NCBI GenBank assembly: GCA_964423425.1
Contig: CAYRES010000001.1
Location: forward strand, 315,212-379,211
DNA length: 64,000 nt
Source: CAYRES01 sp964423425
GTDB taxonomy: Bacteria; Actinomycetota; Thermoleophilia; RBG-16-64-13
Reading direction: 5' to 3'
A program made the translations under genes and the position numbers. The first letter of the stretch is position 1. Every line of letters begins with the position of its first letter. The notes under the pieces were generated by a model that was given only the letters and a program-made list of their open reading frames with translations, ran no database searches and was not told where the DNA came from. Of this stretch, positions 1 to 9,021 are shown one piece after another.

Positions 1-3
1 GGA

Positions 4-225
4 GTGAGCGCCTCCAACCCCCGCCGCAGATTTCTTCCGGCTCACTGCGCGCATTGTCGCGAATACGTCGAGATAGACATCACAGGGGCCGATATTCTCG
101 TCGACGTCATCTGTTGCCCCATCTGCGGAGAGGAAGTGTTCTTCATCGACAGAGCCGAGTCCTATCGGTGCCCACGTTGCGAAGGGCCCGGTCTCAAGCT
201 GACACAGGGACCAGCCTATTGGTAG
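4..225 (+). CDS. Small zinc-ribbon-like protein, function unknown
   Basis: This 73-residue protein has a GTG start three bases into the window, so the true start could lie upstream. It carries three CxxC pairs (Cys15/Cys18, Cys38/Cys41, Cys56/Cys59), with an extra Cys37. That spacing suits one or two zinc-binding knuckles of the zinc-ribbon type. There is no signal peptide or membrane segment. It lies 27 bases ahead of another small unknown gene on the same strand, so the two may be co-transcribed. I do not recognise the family. A nucleic-acid or protein-binding adaptor role would be a guess from the Cys pattern alone. Confidence 0.6.
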   Translation: MSASNPRRRFLPAHCAHCREYVEIDITGADILVDVICCPICGEEVFFIDRAESYRCPRCEGPGLKLTQGPAYW

Positions 226-252
226 GAGCGGACACGGAAGGGTAGCCGCACC

Positions 253-501
253 ATGCAGATCATAGTTCAAGAGGGCAGGGCCATAGTCAGCCTGCGCTTC
301 CCCATCCAGGCCCACGACGACGCGCTTCGCACCACCTCCATAAACGAGATCACTGATACGGTCAAGGCATACTACCGCGATCATGAGCTCATCCGGGTGG
401 AGATGAAGGAGGGCACCATCGACGTGGTTCCGTCGGCCATTTCCGGTGTGTTCTGGATCGAGAAGGGGCGGCGGTATCAGCTCAAGGTCACCGGTGGTTG
501 A
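253..501 (+). CDS. Small conserved-looking hypothetical protein
   Basis: This 82-residue protein has an ATG start preceded by a GAAGGG purine stretch about 10 bases upstream. It is rich in charged residues and beta-prone segments, with no Cys, signal peptide or membrane helix. I do not recognise the family. It follows the small zinc-ribbon gene closely on the same strand and is followed by a promoter/attenuator region leading into EF-G2. It is therefore the probable end of a transcription unit that begins to the left of the window. The call rests on the ribosome site, codon use like its neighbours and the lack of any better frame. Confidence 0.6.
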   Translation: MQIIVQEGRAIVSLRFPIQAHDDALRTTSINEITDTVKAYYRDHELIRVEMKEGTIDVVPSAISGVFWIEKGRRYQLKVTGG

Positions 502-556
502 CGGAGAAGCGCCTCAGGCGTTGCCCCTCCCCCTACGAATAACACGCCCACTGGGC

Positions 557-562
557 TACAAT
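557..562 (+). promoter_or_regulatory. Candidate -10 box for the EF-G2 leader
   Basis: TACAAT stands in an otherwise GC-rich spacer, with no convincing -35 at the right distance. Transcription from here would start near 569 and read straight into the hairpin at 620-645, about 150 bases before the EF-G2 start codon. Confidence 0.4.
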
Positions 563-570
563 GATTGACT

Positions 571-646
571 CCATGCTGGGCGTGTCATATCCGGTTCACA
601 AGGTATCGTGAGCATGGCTGCCGTCGCCTGAGTGACGGCGTTTTTG
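571..646 (+). promoter_or_regulatory. Possible attenuator leader ending in an intrinsic terminator
   Basis: A 7-bp helix can form between CCATGCT (571-577) and AGCATGG (611-617). It is followed at once by a GCCGTC/GACGGC hairpin (620-625 with 634-639) and a run of five T (641-645), the form of a Rho-independent terminator. A smaller alternative hairpin (595-599 with 608-612) would break the first helix, so two exclusive folds are possible. The element could be a premature terminator controlling EF-G2 or a short independent RNA. No known riboswitch class was recognised. Confidence 0.45.
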
Positions 647-719
647 TTGGAGAAGGAAGGTGCACGGTGGGCGGGCGCTCCAGTCCGCGGCCGGCCCGGA
701 CGAATCTGAGGAGGATTCG

Positions 720-2807
720 ATGTCGCTCTTTGACCCGGCGAGAATTCGTAATGTCGCTGTTGTAGGCCACCGCGGGGCCGGGAAGACGTCGCTCATCGAG
801 GCTCTCCTTTTCACGAGTGGGGCCAAGAACCGTCTGGGTCACGTCGTTGACGGCACCACGGTCATGGATTACGACGATGACGAGATCAGACGGCAGATGA
901 CCATCTCGGCGGGCTTGGCCCACGTGGAGTGGAACAAGACCAAGGTCAACCTGGTCGACACCCCTGGAGAGGCGTCCTTCATCAACGACTCGCTTGCGAG
1001 CCTCGGGGTGGTCGATGCGGCGCTCATGGTGGTGAACGCCGTCACCGGGGTCGAGGTACAGACCGAGAGGGTGTGGAAGAAGGCCTCCGAGCTGGGCATA
1101 GGGTGCATGGTCGCCCTCAATATGATGGACAGGGAGCGCGCCCATTTCGACGAGGCCTTGGCCTCTCTGCGCGACAGGCTTGACCCGGCGGTTGTCCCCC
1201 TCCAGATCCCCATCGGCCAGGAAGAAGGCTTTCGGGGAGTCGTCGACCTTCTCGAGATGAAGGCCTACGTGTACACGGATGACTCCGGCAAGGCACAGCG
1301 GGAGGACATCCCGGGCGACCTCACTGAGGCTGCCGAGAAGGCGAGGGAGGAGTTGATCGAGGCGGTAGCCGAAGTCGACGACGCTCTCATCGAGAAGTAC
1401 CTCGAGGGTGAGGAGATCTCCCTCGAGGAGCTGGCGGCAGCGCTGCGGAGCGGAGTGCGTGATCGGATGCTCTTCCCCCTCGCACTGATCTCGTCCACAA
1501 AGAACATCGGCACCGACAGGCTGCTCGAGGCGACGGTCGGCGCAGTACCTTCTCCCGCCGACATGGGACCGCGGAGGGTGTCTTCGGGTGATGGTTCCGA
1601 AGAAGTGGATGTTCTACCCGATCCAGGGGAACCATCGTCTCTGGTCGTCTTCAAGACTCTGTACGACCAATTCTCTGGGCGCATCAACCTCGTCCGCATT
1701 TTCTCGGGCCGCATAGGCACCGACACCCATCTCGTCAATGCCCGCAACGGTGAGCGTGAGCGCACTGGCAACATCTTGGTGGTGCAGGGGAAGGAGACCA
1801 AGGGGTTGGATGAAGCCGGAGCGGGCGATATGGTTGCTCTCGCGAAACTCAAAGATACCGGCACGGGCGACACCCTGAGCGACGCCTCGCGTCCCGTGAG
1901 GTTCCGTCCCCACGAGTTCCCCCCTCCGGCGATCTCTTTCGCTCTCGAGCCCAAGAACAAGGGCGACGAGGAGAAGGTGTCGGGGGCGCTTCGCCGCCTC
2001 TCCGAGGAAGATCCGGCCATGCAGCTTCGTTTCGATCAACAGACCAAGGAGATGATCATCTCCGGCACGAGCCAGGTGCAGGTCGAGGTCATACTCGAGA
2101 AGATGCAGCGCCGCTTCGGTGTGGAGGTCAACCTCAAGCCCCCGCAGGTGCCCTACCGGGAAACCATACAGCGCTCAGCCAAAGCCCAGGGCAGGCACAA
2201 GAAACAGACGGGCGGCCGCGGGCAGTTCGGAGATTGCTGGATCGAGATCTCTCCCGCCAGCCGTGGAGAGGGCTACTCGTTCGAGGATGCCATCTTCGGA
2301 GGATCCATCCCTCGCAACTTCATCCCCGCTGTGGAGAAGGGCATCGTCGAGGCCATGGAGCGCGGTGTGGTGGCCGGATATCCGGTGGTTGACGTCAAAG
2401 TGAAGCTCTACGACGGCTCCTACCACACGGTCGACTCCTCTGAGCTCGCTTTCAAGTTGGCCGGTGCACTGGCCCTGAACAAAGCCATGGAAGCTGCCTC
2501 TCCGGTGCTCTTGGAGCCGGTCATGAACGTCGAGGTCATCGTGCCCGAGGAGAACCTGGGTGACATCATGGGCGACTTGTCGAGCCGGCGGGGCAGACCG
2601 CAGGGCAGTGAGAGCATGGGGGAGATGAACATCATTCGGGCGCAGGTACCCTTGGCCGAGATGCTCACCTATGCCCCGCAGCTTCGTTCCATGACCGGAG
2701 GTAGGGGTTCGTTCACGCTTGAGTTCGACCACTACGAGGAAGTACCCGCGCACATGGTGGAGAAGATCGTTCAGGAAGCGAAGGCCCGGGAGAGCGCTGA
2801 GGGGTAG
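720..2807 (+). CDS. fusA2: Elongation factor G-like protein (EF-G2 paralogue)
   Basis: This 695-residue translational GTPase has the full EF-G layout: G domain, domain II, and the III-IV-V tail with EFG-IV and EFG-C. The P-loop is residues 16-23 (GHRGAGKT) and the G3 motif DTPG follows. The G4 motif reads NMMD (134-137) where canonical EF-G has NKxD. The ATG at 720 is chosen because GAGGAGG lies just upstream and homology begins there; an in-frame upstream start at 660 adds only unrelated residues. The gene stands alone, not in a str operon with rpsL, rpsG and tuf. That fits the EF-G2 paralogues common in Actinomycetota, whose role is poorly defined, better than the main translocase. It is flanked by terminators on both sides, so it is probably a single-gene unit. 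Confidence 0.9.
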   Translation: MSLFDPARIRNVAVVGHRGAGKTSLIEALLFTSGAKNRLGHVVDGTTVMDYDDDEIRRQMTISAGLAHVEWNKTKVNLVDTPGEASFINDSLASLGVVDAALMVVNAVTGVEVQTERVWKKASELGIGCMVALNMMDRERAHFDEALASLRDRLDPAVVPLQIPIGQEEGFRGVVDLLEMKAYVYTDDSGKAQREDIPGDLTEAAEKAREELIEAVAEVDDALIEKYLEGEEISLEELAAALRSGVRDRMLFPLALISSTKNIGTDRLLEATVGAVPSPADMGPRRVSSGDGSEEVDVLPDPGEPSSLVVFKTLYDQFSGRINLVRIFSGRIGTDTHLVNARNGERERTGNILVVQGKETKGLDEAGAGDMVALAKLKDTGTGDTLSDASRPVRFRPHEFPPPAISFALEPKNKGDEEKVSGALRRLSEEDPAMQLRFDQQTKEMIISGTSQVQVEVILEKMQRRFGVEVNLKPPQVPYRETIQRSAKAQGRHKKQTGGRGQFGDCWIEISPASRGEGYSFEDAIFGGSIPRNFIPAVEKGIVEAMERGVVAGYPVVDVKVKLYDGSYHTVDSSELAFKLAGALALNKAMEAASPVLLEPVMNVEVIVPEENLGDIMGDLSSRRGRPQGSESMGEMNIIRAQVPLAEMLTYAPQLRSMTGGRGSFTLEFDHYEEVPAHMVEKIVQEAKARESAEG

Positions 2808-2848
2808 GGAGTACCAGAGCGGCGATACACGGGTGGAGAAGGAAAGTA

Positions 2849-2893
2849 GGTGGCGGCCCTCGCCGGAAGGCGAGGGCCGCCACCATTCTTTGT
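2849..2893 (+). terminator. Strong hairpin terminator after EF-G2
   Basis: A 16-bp perfect inverted repeat (2849-2864 with 2869-2884) closes on a GGAA tetraloop and is followed by a short T-rich stretch. It lies 42 bases after the EF-G2 stop codon. Confidence 0.85.
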
Positions 2894-2932
2894 GCCTTGC
2901 GCCGGCTTTCGGCTCTCGCGACGGGAGAAGGA

Positions 2933-2959
2933 TTGCTGCAACGAACGTTGTAGTATAAT
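2933..2959 (+). promoter_or_regulatory. Promoter with embedded operator-like palindrome for the RpiR gene
   Basis: A perfect -10 (TATAAT, 2954-2959) follows a -35-like TTGCTG (2933-2938) at a short 15-bp spacing. The spacer is filled by an imperfect 18-bp palindrome, CTGCAACGAACGTTGTAG (2936-2953), with CAACG/CGTTG cores. Its position between -35 and -10 is where a repressor would block polymerase. The downstream gene encodes an HTH regulator, so autoregulation is the simplest reading. Confidence 0.6.
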
Positions 2960-2992
2960 TCGGATGCAATCTCCTTGTGAAAGTTAGGGCCG

Positions 2993-3856
2993 ATGGACGA
3001 AGGCAAGAGCAGGCGCGTGAGCGAGCTTCTCGAACACGGGTTCGACGGTTTTTCGCGCTCCCAGAAGGCCGTCGCACGCTACATCATCGACCACCTGGAG
3101 GAGATTGGATACCTGAGTGCCGAGGAGTTGGCCCGCAAGGGTAATACCTCGAGTTCCACTGTGGTCCGCTTTGCGCAGTCTCTCGGCTTCGCCGGATATC
3201 CGGAGCTGCAGAAGGCCGCCCGCGAGGAGTATCGCCTGGGTGCGAGCACGCGGCCCATGGTGCACAGCGACCAGTTGCTGTTCGTGGTGGAGGAGGATTT
3301 CCTCACCAGGGCCCTTCGCACCGACATCCTCAGCCTGGAAGAGACGCTGGCGAAGAACACGTTGGCCGAGTTCGACCGGGCGGTGGAGATCCTTGCGCAC
3401 GCCGGCCAGCTGCTCATCGTGGGCATGCATGAAGCCGCGTCCCTCGCGCGTCATGCCGCGTATGTGTTCGAGCTTCTGGGTGTCGCAACCCACGTGGTGG
3501 AGGATGGTTCGGAGGCACATCACGCCCGTCTCCTCCAGCTCGGGCCGGGTGACGCCCTCATGGCCATCGGTTTTCGGCGTGCGCACCGCCTCACCGTCCT
3601 CTTCACCGAGCAAGCGGCCACCCGGGGTGTCGGCACGGTGGTCATCACCGACAACAGTCTCTCCGAGTTGGCCGGCAAGGGTGACGTGACCCTACTCACC
3701 GACATCGATTCCACCTTCTTCGCCCATTCACTCGTGGGTCCGCTCAGCTTGATCGGCGCGCTCGCCGCGGCTGTGTATGCACGCGACCCGGAGATGTTCG
3801 AGAGGCGCCTGCAGGATCTGCGCCGGCAGATAGACGAGTCGGGTTGGCTGAAGTAG
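2993..3856 (+). CDS. RpiR/MurR-family transcriptional regulator with SIS domain
   Basis: This 287-residue regulator has an N-terminal HTH_6 domain (about residues 10-85, including the stretch SSSTVVRFAQSLGFAGYPEL typical of the family). A sugar-phosphate isomerase-type SIS domain (about 130-260) follows, presumably the effector site for a phosphosugar. It starts about 27 bases after the expected transcription start of a promoter that holds an 18-bp palindrome, which suggests autoregulation. The next genes, pdxS-pdxT, make pyridoxal 5'-phosphate from ribose 5-phosphate, a phosphosugar of the kind SIS domains can sense, but pdxS has its own promoter. No such palindrome is visible at the pdxS promoter, so control of pdxST is only a possibility. 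Confidence 0.85.
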   Translation: MDEGKSRRVSELLEHGFDGFSRSQKAVARYIIDHLEEIGYLSAEELARKGNTSSSTVVRFAQSLGFAGYPELQKAAREEYRLGASTRPMVHSDQLLFVVEEDFLTRALRTDILSLEETLAKNTLAEFDRAVEILAHAGQLLIVGMHEAASLARHAAYVFELLGVATHVVEDGSEAHHARLLQLGPGDALMAIGFRRAHRLTVLFTEQAATRGVGTVVITDNSLSELAGKGDVTLLTDIDSTFFAHSLVGPLSLIGALAAAVYARDPEMFERRLQDLRRQIDESGWLK

Positions 3857-3911
3857 AAAGTCGTCTTGACCGAGGACGGCCGCATGTGCAGCGACGCGTC
3901 CACTGGTGCCG

Positions 3912-3940
3912 TTGAAGGGTACCAGAGGGTCGGCTAAACT
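3912..3940 (+). promoter_or_regulatory. Promoter of pdxS-pdxT
   Basis: TTGAAG (3912-3917), a 17-bp spacer and TAAACT (3935-3940) form a good housekeeping promoter, 35 bases before the pdxS start. Confidence 0.6.
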
Positions 3941-3975
3941 CTGTGTATCAAGCGCCCTTATAAGAGGAGTCTGCA

Positions 3976-4860
<885 letters not shown>

Positions 4861-4880
4861 GGCCTTTGGGGTCGCGGGGC

Positions 4881-5516
4881 ATGACACCATTGGTCGGGGT
4901 CCTGGCCCTGCAAGGGGCATTCAGGGAGCACGGCCACATGTTGCGTGACCTCGGAGCCGAGGTGAGGGAAGTCCGGCTGGCCGCCGACCTGCACCACCTC
5001 GACGGTCTCGCCATTCCCGGTGGCGAGAGCACCACCATGAGCAACCTCATGAAGGTCTTCTCGCTCACCGACGCGCTGCGCGACTTCGCCACCCGCCGGC
5101 CGGTGCTCGCCACGTGTGCGGGCGCCATATTGCTCGCGGAGAGCATCGAGGACGGCCCAGTCGCCCGTGGCCCTTTGCGGCTTCTCGACATCTGTGTGCG
5201 CCGGAACGCCTGGGGCAGGCAGGTGCACAGCTTCGAGTCATCGGTCACACTCCTTCCTCCGGTGCCGAGCGCAGGCAGGAGCTTCCCCGGCGTCTTCATC
5301 AGGGCCCCCCGCATCGTGTCGGTGGGTCCTCGTGCCAGGCCCATCGCCGTACTGGAGCAGGAGGTGGTGGGGGTGCTGCAAGGAGGCATCATGGCGCTCA
5401 CCTTCCACCCGGAACTCACCTCCGACACCCGTATTCACCGCATGTTCCTCGATATCATCAAGAAGCGGGGGAGCGCCGGCGCGCTCGAACCGTCTGTCAT
5501 ATACGCGGAGGTGTAG
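4881..5516 (+). CDS. pdxT: Pyridoxal 5'-phosphate synthase glutaminase subunit
   Basis: PdxT is a class I glutamine amidotransferase that hydrolyses glutamine and channels ammonia to PdxS. The catalytic triad is visible: Cys79 (in ATCAGAI), His176 and Glu178 (in FHPEL), along with the PGGEST motif near residues 46-51. The ATG at 4881 gives 211 residues starting directly with the family's MTPLVGVLALQG. A TTG five codons upstream is possible but less likely. The stop overlaps the ribosome site of yebC (GGAGGTG), so the two genes are translationally close. Confidence 0.95.
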   Translation: MTPLVGVLALQGAFREHGHMLRDLGAEVREVRLAADLHHLDGLAIPGGESTTMSNLMKVFSLTDALRDFATRRPVLATCAGAILLAESIEDGPVARGPLRLLDICVRRNAWGRQVHSFESSVTLLPPVPSAGRSFPGVFIRAPRIVSVGPRARPIAVLEQEVVGVLQGGIMALTFHPELTSDTRIHRMFLDIIKKRGSAGALEPSVIYAEV

Positions 5517-5519
5517 ACC

Positions 5520-6275
5520 ATGTCAGGGCACTCGAAATGGGCCGGCATAAAGCACAAGAAGGCTGCCGTCGACGCCAAGAGAGGCAAGGTCTTCGCCAAG
5601 CTCTCGAGGGCGATCACGGTCGCGGCCCGCGAGGGCGGGGGTGACCCCGATCACAACGCCACGCTCGTGCAGGCCATCCAGAAGGCCAAAGACGCGAACA
5701 TGCCGAACGACAACATAGAGCGGGCCATCAAGAAGGGTACTGGTGCCGACAGTGAGGACAGCACCTTCCTCCACCTCACGTACGAGGGCTACGGACCGGG
5801 TGGCGTTGCCGTCTATCTCACGGTGCTCACCGACAACAGGAATCGCTCCGCAGCCGACGTCCGGCACATCTTCGACCGCTCGGGTGGCAAGCTGGGCACC
5901 GATGGTTCGGTCAGTTGGCTGTTCGAACGCAAAGGCGTGATCCTCATCGATGGCACCGGTGTCGATGAGGATGAAGTGATGGAGGCCGCCTTGGAGGCGG
6001 GAGCGGAAGACATCCTTACTGAGGGCCACATCTACGAGATCCGTACCGACCCGGCCGACTTCATGAAGGTGCGGGAGACACTGGAGGCCGGCGGGTACGA
6101 GTTCACCTCTGTGGAACTCACCATGATACCGAAGACGACCGTCGGCCTTGATGAGCCCGAGGCCAAGAAGACACTGCGTCTCATCGATCAACTCGAGGAT
6201 CACGACGATATCCAGGAAGTCTTCGCAAACTTCGACATACCGGACGACGTGATGGAGGCGATCGCCGCGCAGTAA
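5520..6275 (+). CDS. yebC: YebC/TACO1-family regulatory protein
   Basis: This 251-residue protein has the family signature at its start (MSGHSKWAGIKHKKAAVDAK) and the acidic domains II and III that follow. YebC/TACO1 proteins were long annotated as transcription regulators. More recent work links members of the family to ribosome progress through difficult motifs such as polyproline. The gene sits directly upstream of ruvCAB, a very common arrangement. Its ribosome site lies inside the last codons of pdxT, and ruvC follows 13 bases after its stop, so it is part of the pdxT-ruv transcription unit. Confidence 0.95.
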   Translation: MSGHSKWAGIKHKKAAVDAKRGKVFAKLSRAITVAAREGGGDPDHNATLVQAIQKAKDANMPNDNIERAIKKGTGADSEDSTFLHLTYEGYGPGGVAVYLTVLTDNRNRSAADVRHIFDRSGGKLGTDGSVSWLFERKGVILIDGTGVDEDEVMEAALEAGAEDILTEGHIYEIRTDPADFMKVRETLEAGGYEFTSVELTMIPKTTVGLDEPEAKKTLRLIDQLEDHDDIQEVFANFDIPDDVMEAIAAQ

Positions 6276-6288
6276 GACAAGGAGCTTG

Positions 6289-6822
6289 ATGACGACCCGT
6301 GTCATCGTCGGACTCGACCCCGGCACCGCTACGTTCGGCTATGGGGTGATATCCACGCTGGGGAACCGTTTCCGCCCCGTCGAATTCGGTGTGATCGAAA
6401 CCACGGCCGACATGCTGCCCCACCTGCGTCTGTCCTCCATCTTCGACGCGGTGACGGCGCTCATCGGCAGAGTCGGCCCGGAAGCTGTGGCTGTGGAGTC
6501 TCTCTACTTCAACGTGAACGTACGCACTGCCCTCGCCGTCGGCCAATCGCGCGGCGTGGCCTTGCTCGCCTGCGCCCGGGCGGGCTGCGAGGTATTCGAG
6601 TACACTCCACAACAGGTGAAACAGGGTGTGGCGGGCTACGGCAAGGCCGACAAGGGTCAGGTACAGGAGATGGTGCGGCTGCTCTTGGGCCTCTCTGAGT
6701 GTCCTCGCCCCGACGATGCCGCCGACGCTCTCGGGGTGGCGATATGCCACGCCAACAGCGTCGGCTTCCGCAGTCGCGTGGGTGATGCCCTGCGTGGTAG
6801 GGAGGGCAAGAGTGATCGATAG
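6289..6822 (+). CDS. ruvC: Crossover junction endodeoxyribonuclease RuvC
   Basis: RuvC cuts Holliday junctions symmetrically as a dimer on the RuvAB complex. The RNase H-like active site is complete: Asp10 in GLDPG, Glu70 in VESLYF, and the C-terminal Asp pair in PDDAADALG. The ATG at 6289 is preferred over a TTG one codon upstream because AAGGAG (6279-6284) is then correctly spaced. The length is 177 residues, slightly above the family norm of about 170. The stop overlaps ruvA by 11 bases. Confidence 0.96.
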   Translation: MTTRVIVGLDPGTATFGYGVISTLGNRFRPVEFGVIETTADMLPHLRLSSIFDAVTALIGRVGPEAVAVESLYFNVNVRTALAVGQSRGVALLACARAGCEVFEYTPQQVKQGVAGYGKADKGQVQEMVRLLLGLSECPRPDDAADALGVAICHANSVGFRSRVGDALRGREGKSDR

Positions 6823-7414
6823 GTTGTCGGGACAGGTGGCCGCCCTCTACGGCGCCTCCGTCGTCATGGACGTGAGTGGCGTGGGTTTCCGGCTTGAAGT
6901 GTCGACCAACACTCTGAGGGATGTGGGAGGCGTGGGGAGTACGGCCTCTCTCTTCACCCATCTGCACGTGCGCGAGGATGCCCTCCAGCTCTTTGGTTTC
7001 TCCACCGAAGAGGAGCGGGCGCTCTTCCAGCTCCTCATCAGCGTGAGCAAAGTGGGGCCCCGGTTGGCCCTTGGGGCGCTTTCCAGCCGTCGGCCAGGGG
7101 ATCTGGTACGGGCCATCGCCCTGGGTGATGCCGGAGTGTTCCAAGCGGTACCCGGTATCGGGAAGAAGACGGCAGAGAGACTCATTCTCGAACTCAAAGA
7201 CAAGATCGAGGGCGCGGGTGAGACGACGGCCACGGGCGGAGGCGCGGTGTCCCTGGGATCTTTGGGGGATGATAACCTCCTCTTGGCGCGGGCCGCCCTC
7301 CTGGAGTTGGGTCTCAGCGCGACAGAGGCCGAACATGCCCTGCAGGGGGTCGACCGGGAGGAGCCGGTGCAGGCCATCATCACCCAGGCAATCCGGAAGA
7401 GAAGAGAGGGATAG
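6812..7414 (+). CDS. ruvA: Holliday junction branch migration protein RuvA
   Basis: RuvA binds the four-way junction as a tetramer and docks RuvB. The 200-residue protein shows the N-terminal OB fold, then tandem helix-hairpin-helix motifs (ISVSKVGPRLALGALS and AVPGIGKKTAERLI), and the C-terminal RuvB-binding domain after a Gly/Ala-rich linker. The GTG at 6812 begins the typical VIDRLSGQV sequence and overlaps ruvC by 11 bases. The open frame extends further upstream but that part is a shadow of ruvC. ruvB begins one base after its stop. Confidence 0.95.
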   Translation: MIDRLSGQVAALYGASVVMDVSGVGFRLEVSTNTLRDVGGVGSTASLFTHLHVREDALQLFGFSTEEERALFQLLISVSKVGPRLALGALSSRRPGDLVRAIALGDAGVFQAVPGIGKKTAERLILELKDKIEGAGETTATGGGAVSLGSLGDDNLLLARAALLELGLSATEAEHALQGVDREEPVQAIITQAIRKRREG

Positions 7415-8488
7415 ATGCCCCCGGAGTTCGACGATAGTCCTTCTCCGACACCTGCCGAGTCCGCAAGGCTCGCCGAACCGGGTGAGGTTGCCGACGACCA
7501 AGAGTTCGACGGTTCGCTCCGGCCCCGCTCCCTCTCGGCCTTCGTCGGGCAGCCCGTACTGCGCGAGCAGCTGTCCATCTTCATCCAGGCGGCGCTCTCG
7601 CGAGGGGAGCCTCTCGACCACATACTTCTCGCCGGCCCCCCGGGTCTCGGCAAGACCACTCTCGCCACCATCATCGCTCTGGAGATGAGGGTGGGTGTCA
7701 CCACCACCTCGGGGCCTGTGCTCGAACGGAAGGCCGACATGGCGGCCATCCTCACCAACCTGGCCGAGGGAGATGTGCTGTTCATCGATGAGATCCATCG
7801 CCTCAACCGCGCGGTGGAGGAGATCCTCTACCCGGCGATGGAAGACTTCCAGATCGATATCGTCTTGGGCCAGGGTCCGGCGGCAAGGAGTATCAGGCTC
7901 GAGCTTCCGCGCTTCACCCTCATCGGAGCCACCACGCGATCGGGGCTCATCACCACACCGCTTCGGGATCGCTTCGGCTTCTCCCAGCGGGTGGAGCACT
8001 ACTCCATCGACGATCTGGCGGCCATTGTTGTCCGCTCGGCGGGCATCCTGGGTGTAGTGATAGACGGCGAGGGAGCACACGAGATAGCTCTTCGTTCCCG
8101 CGGCACCCCGCGCATAGCAAACCGCCTGCTGAAGCGGGTCCGCGACGTCGCCGAGGTGAGGCACGAAGGCAAGGTGACCGCCGACGTGGCCCGGTCGGCA
8201 CTCGATCTCTTCCAAGTCGACGAGAAGGGTCTCGACCGGGTGGACCGGGAGATACTCACCCTCATCCTGGATAAGTTCGACGGGGGGCCGGTGGGCCTGT
8301 CGACTCTCGCGGTGGCCGTCGGGGAGGAACCCGACACCATCGAGGACGTGTATGAGCCCTATCTGCTTCAGCGTGGCTTTCTCAAGCGTACGCCACGGGG
8401 CCGTGTGCTCACGCGACTGGGATACGAGCATTGCGGAGTGAAGATGCCTTTGGCGGGAGACGGCAAGGCTACCCTTTTCGAAGCATGA
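7415..8488 (+). CDS. ruvB: Holliday junction DNA helicase RuvB
   Basis: RuvB is the AAA+ motor that drives branch migration. The 357-residue protein has Walker A GPPGLGKTT (about residues 73-81), Walker B with DEIHRL, the sensor-1 stretch IGATTRSGL, and the C-terminal winged helix. The N-terminus carries an extension of about 25 poorly conserved residues before the usual RPRSLSAFVGQ. It follows ruvA directly and its TGA overlaps the queH start (ATGA). Confidence 0.97.
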   Translation: MPPEFDDSPSPTPAESARLAEPGEVADDQEFDGSLRPRSLSAFVGQPVLREQLSIFIQAALSRGEPLDHILLAGPPGLGKTTLATIIALEMRVGVTTTSGPVLERKADMAAILTNLAEGDVLFIDEIHRLNRAVEEILYPAMEDFQIDIVLGQGPAARSIRLELPRFTLIGATTRSGLITTPLRDRFGFSQRVEHYSIDDLAAIVVRSAGILGVVIDGEGAHEIALRSRGTPRIANRLLKRVRDVAEVRHEGKVTADVARSALDLFQVDEKGLDRVDREILTLILDKFDGGPVGLSTLAVAVGEEPDTIEDVYEPYLLQRGFLKRTPRGRVLTRLGYEHCGVKMPLAGDGKATLFEA

Positions 8489-9021
8489 GATCCTCTCTGT
8501 TGTTGCACATATGCTGTGGGCCGTGCGCGACGGCAACGGTGGAGTACTGGCGCGGCCAGGGTGTGGAGCCCACGGGCTATTATTTCAATCCCAATATCCA
8601 GCCGTATCAGGAATTCGAGAAGCGGTTGGAGGGGGTGCGCGCGTTCGCTGCCGCCACAGAGCTTGCTCTTCGGGAAGACCTCACTTACGACCCGGTGGAG
8701 TGGTTTCGCTGCGCCGGGTTGGCCGGCGAGGAGCGCTGCCGCCGTTGCCTCGGCCTACGCTTGACTGCCGCGGCTGCAGAGGCGGCAGACCGTGGTTTCC
8801 CGTCCTTAAGCACGACGCTCTCAATCAGCCCGTGGCAACGCCACGACTTCATCAAAGAAGAGGGTGCCCGTGCTGCAGAGGAACACGGGGTGGAGTTCCG
8901 TTACGTGGATCTGCGTCACATCTATCGGAAGTCCCAACGGATGGCGGTCGCCCTCGGGCTCTATAGGCAGAAGTACTGTGGCTGCGTGGTGTCGGAATGG
9001 GAGCGATATCGTGGGGCTTGA
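8485..9021 (+). CDS. queH: Epoxyqueuosine reductase QueH
   Basis: QueH performs the last step of queuosine synthesis, reducing epoxyqueuosine in tRNA to queuosine. It is the non-homologous replacement for the cobalamin enzyme QueG. Conserved cysteines are visible: Cys10-Cys11-x2-Cys14 at the start, the CRRC pair near residue 92, and YCGC near the C-terminus; known QueH binds a [4Fe-4S] cluster and an extra iron through such residues. The ATG at 8485 overlaps the ruvB stop. queA and tgt lie just downstream, so the last three queuosine steps are clustered. Confidence 0.93.
   Translation: MRSSLLLHICCGPCATATVEYWRGQGVEPTGYYFNPNIQPYQEFEKRLEGVRAFAAATELALREDLTYDPVEWFRCAGLAGEERCRRCLGLRLTAAAAEAADRGFPSLSTTLSISPWQRHDFIKEEGARAAEEHGVEFRYVDLRHIYRKSQRMAVALGLYRQKYCGCVVSEWERYRGA

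Noticed and set aside
2175..3077. 300-residue minus-strand frame over EF-G2 and the terminator.
   Set aside because: Antisense to EF-G2 and passes through the terminator hairpin; no motif or ribosome site.
6509..8536. 675-residue open frame on the minus strand opposite ruvC-ruvA-ruvB.
   Set aside because: It is antisense to three certain genes, has no known domain and is rich in His, Arg and Gly, as expected of a high-GC shadow frame.
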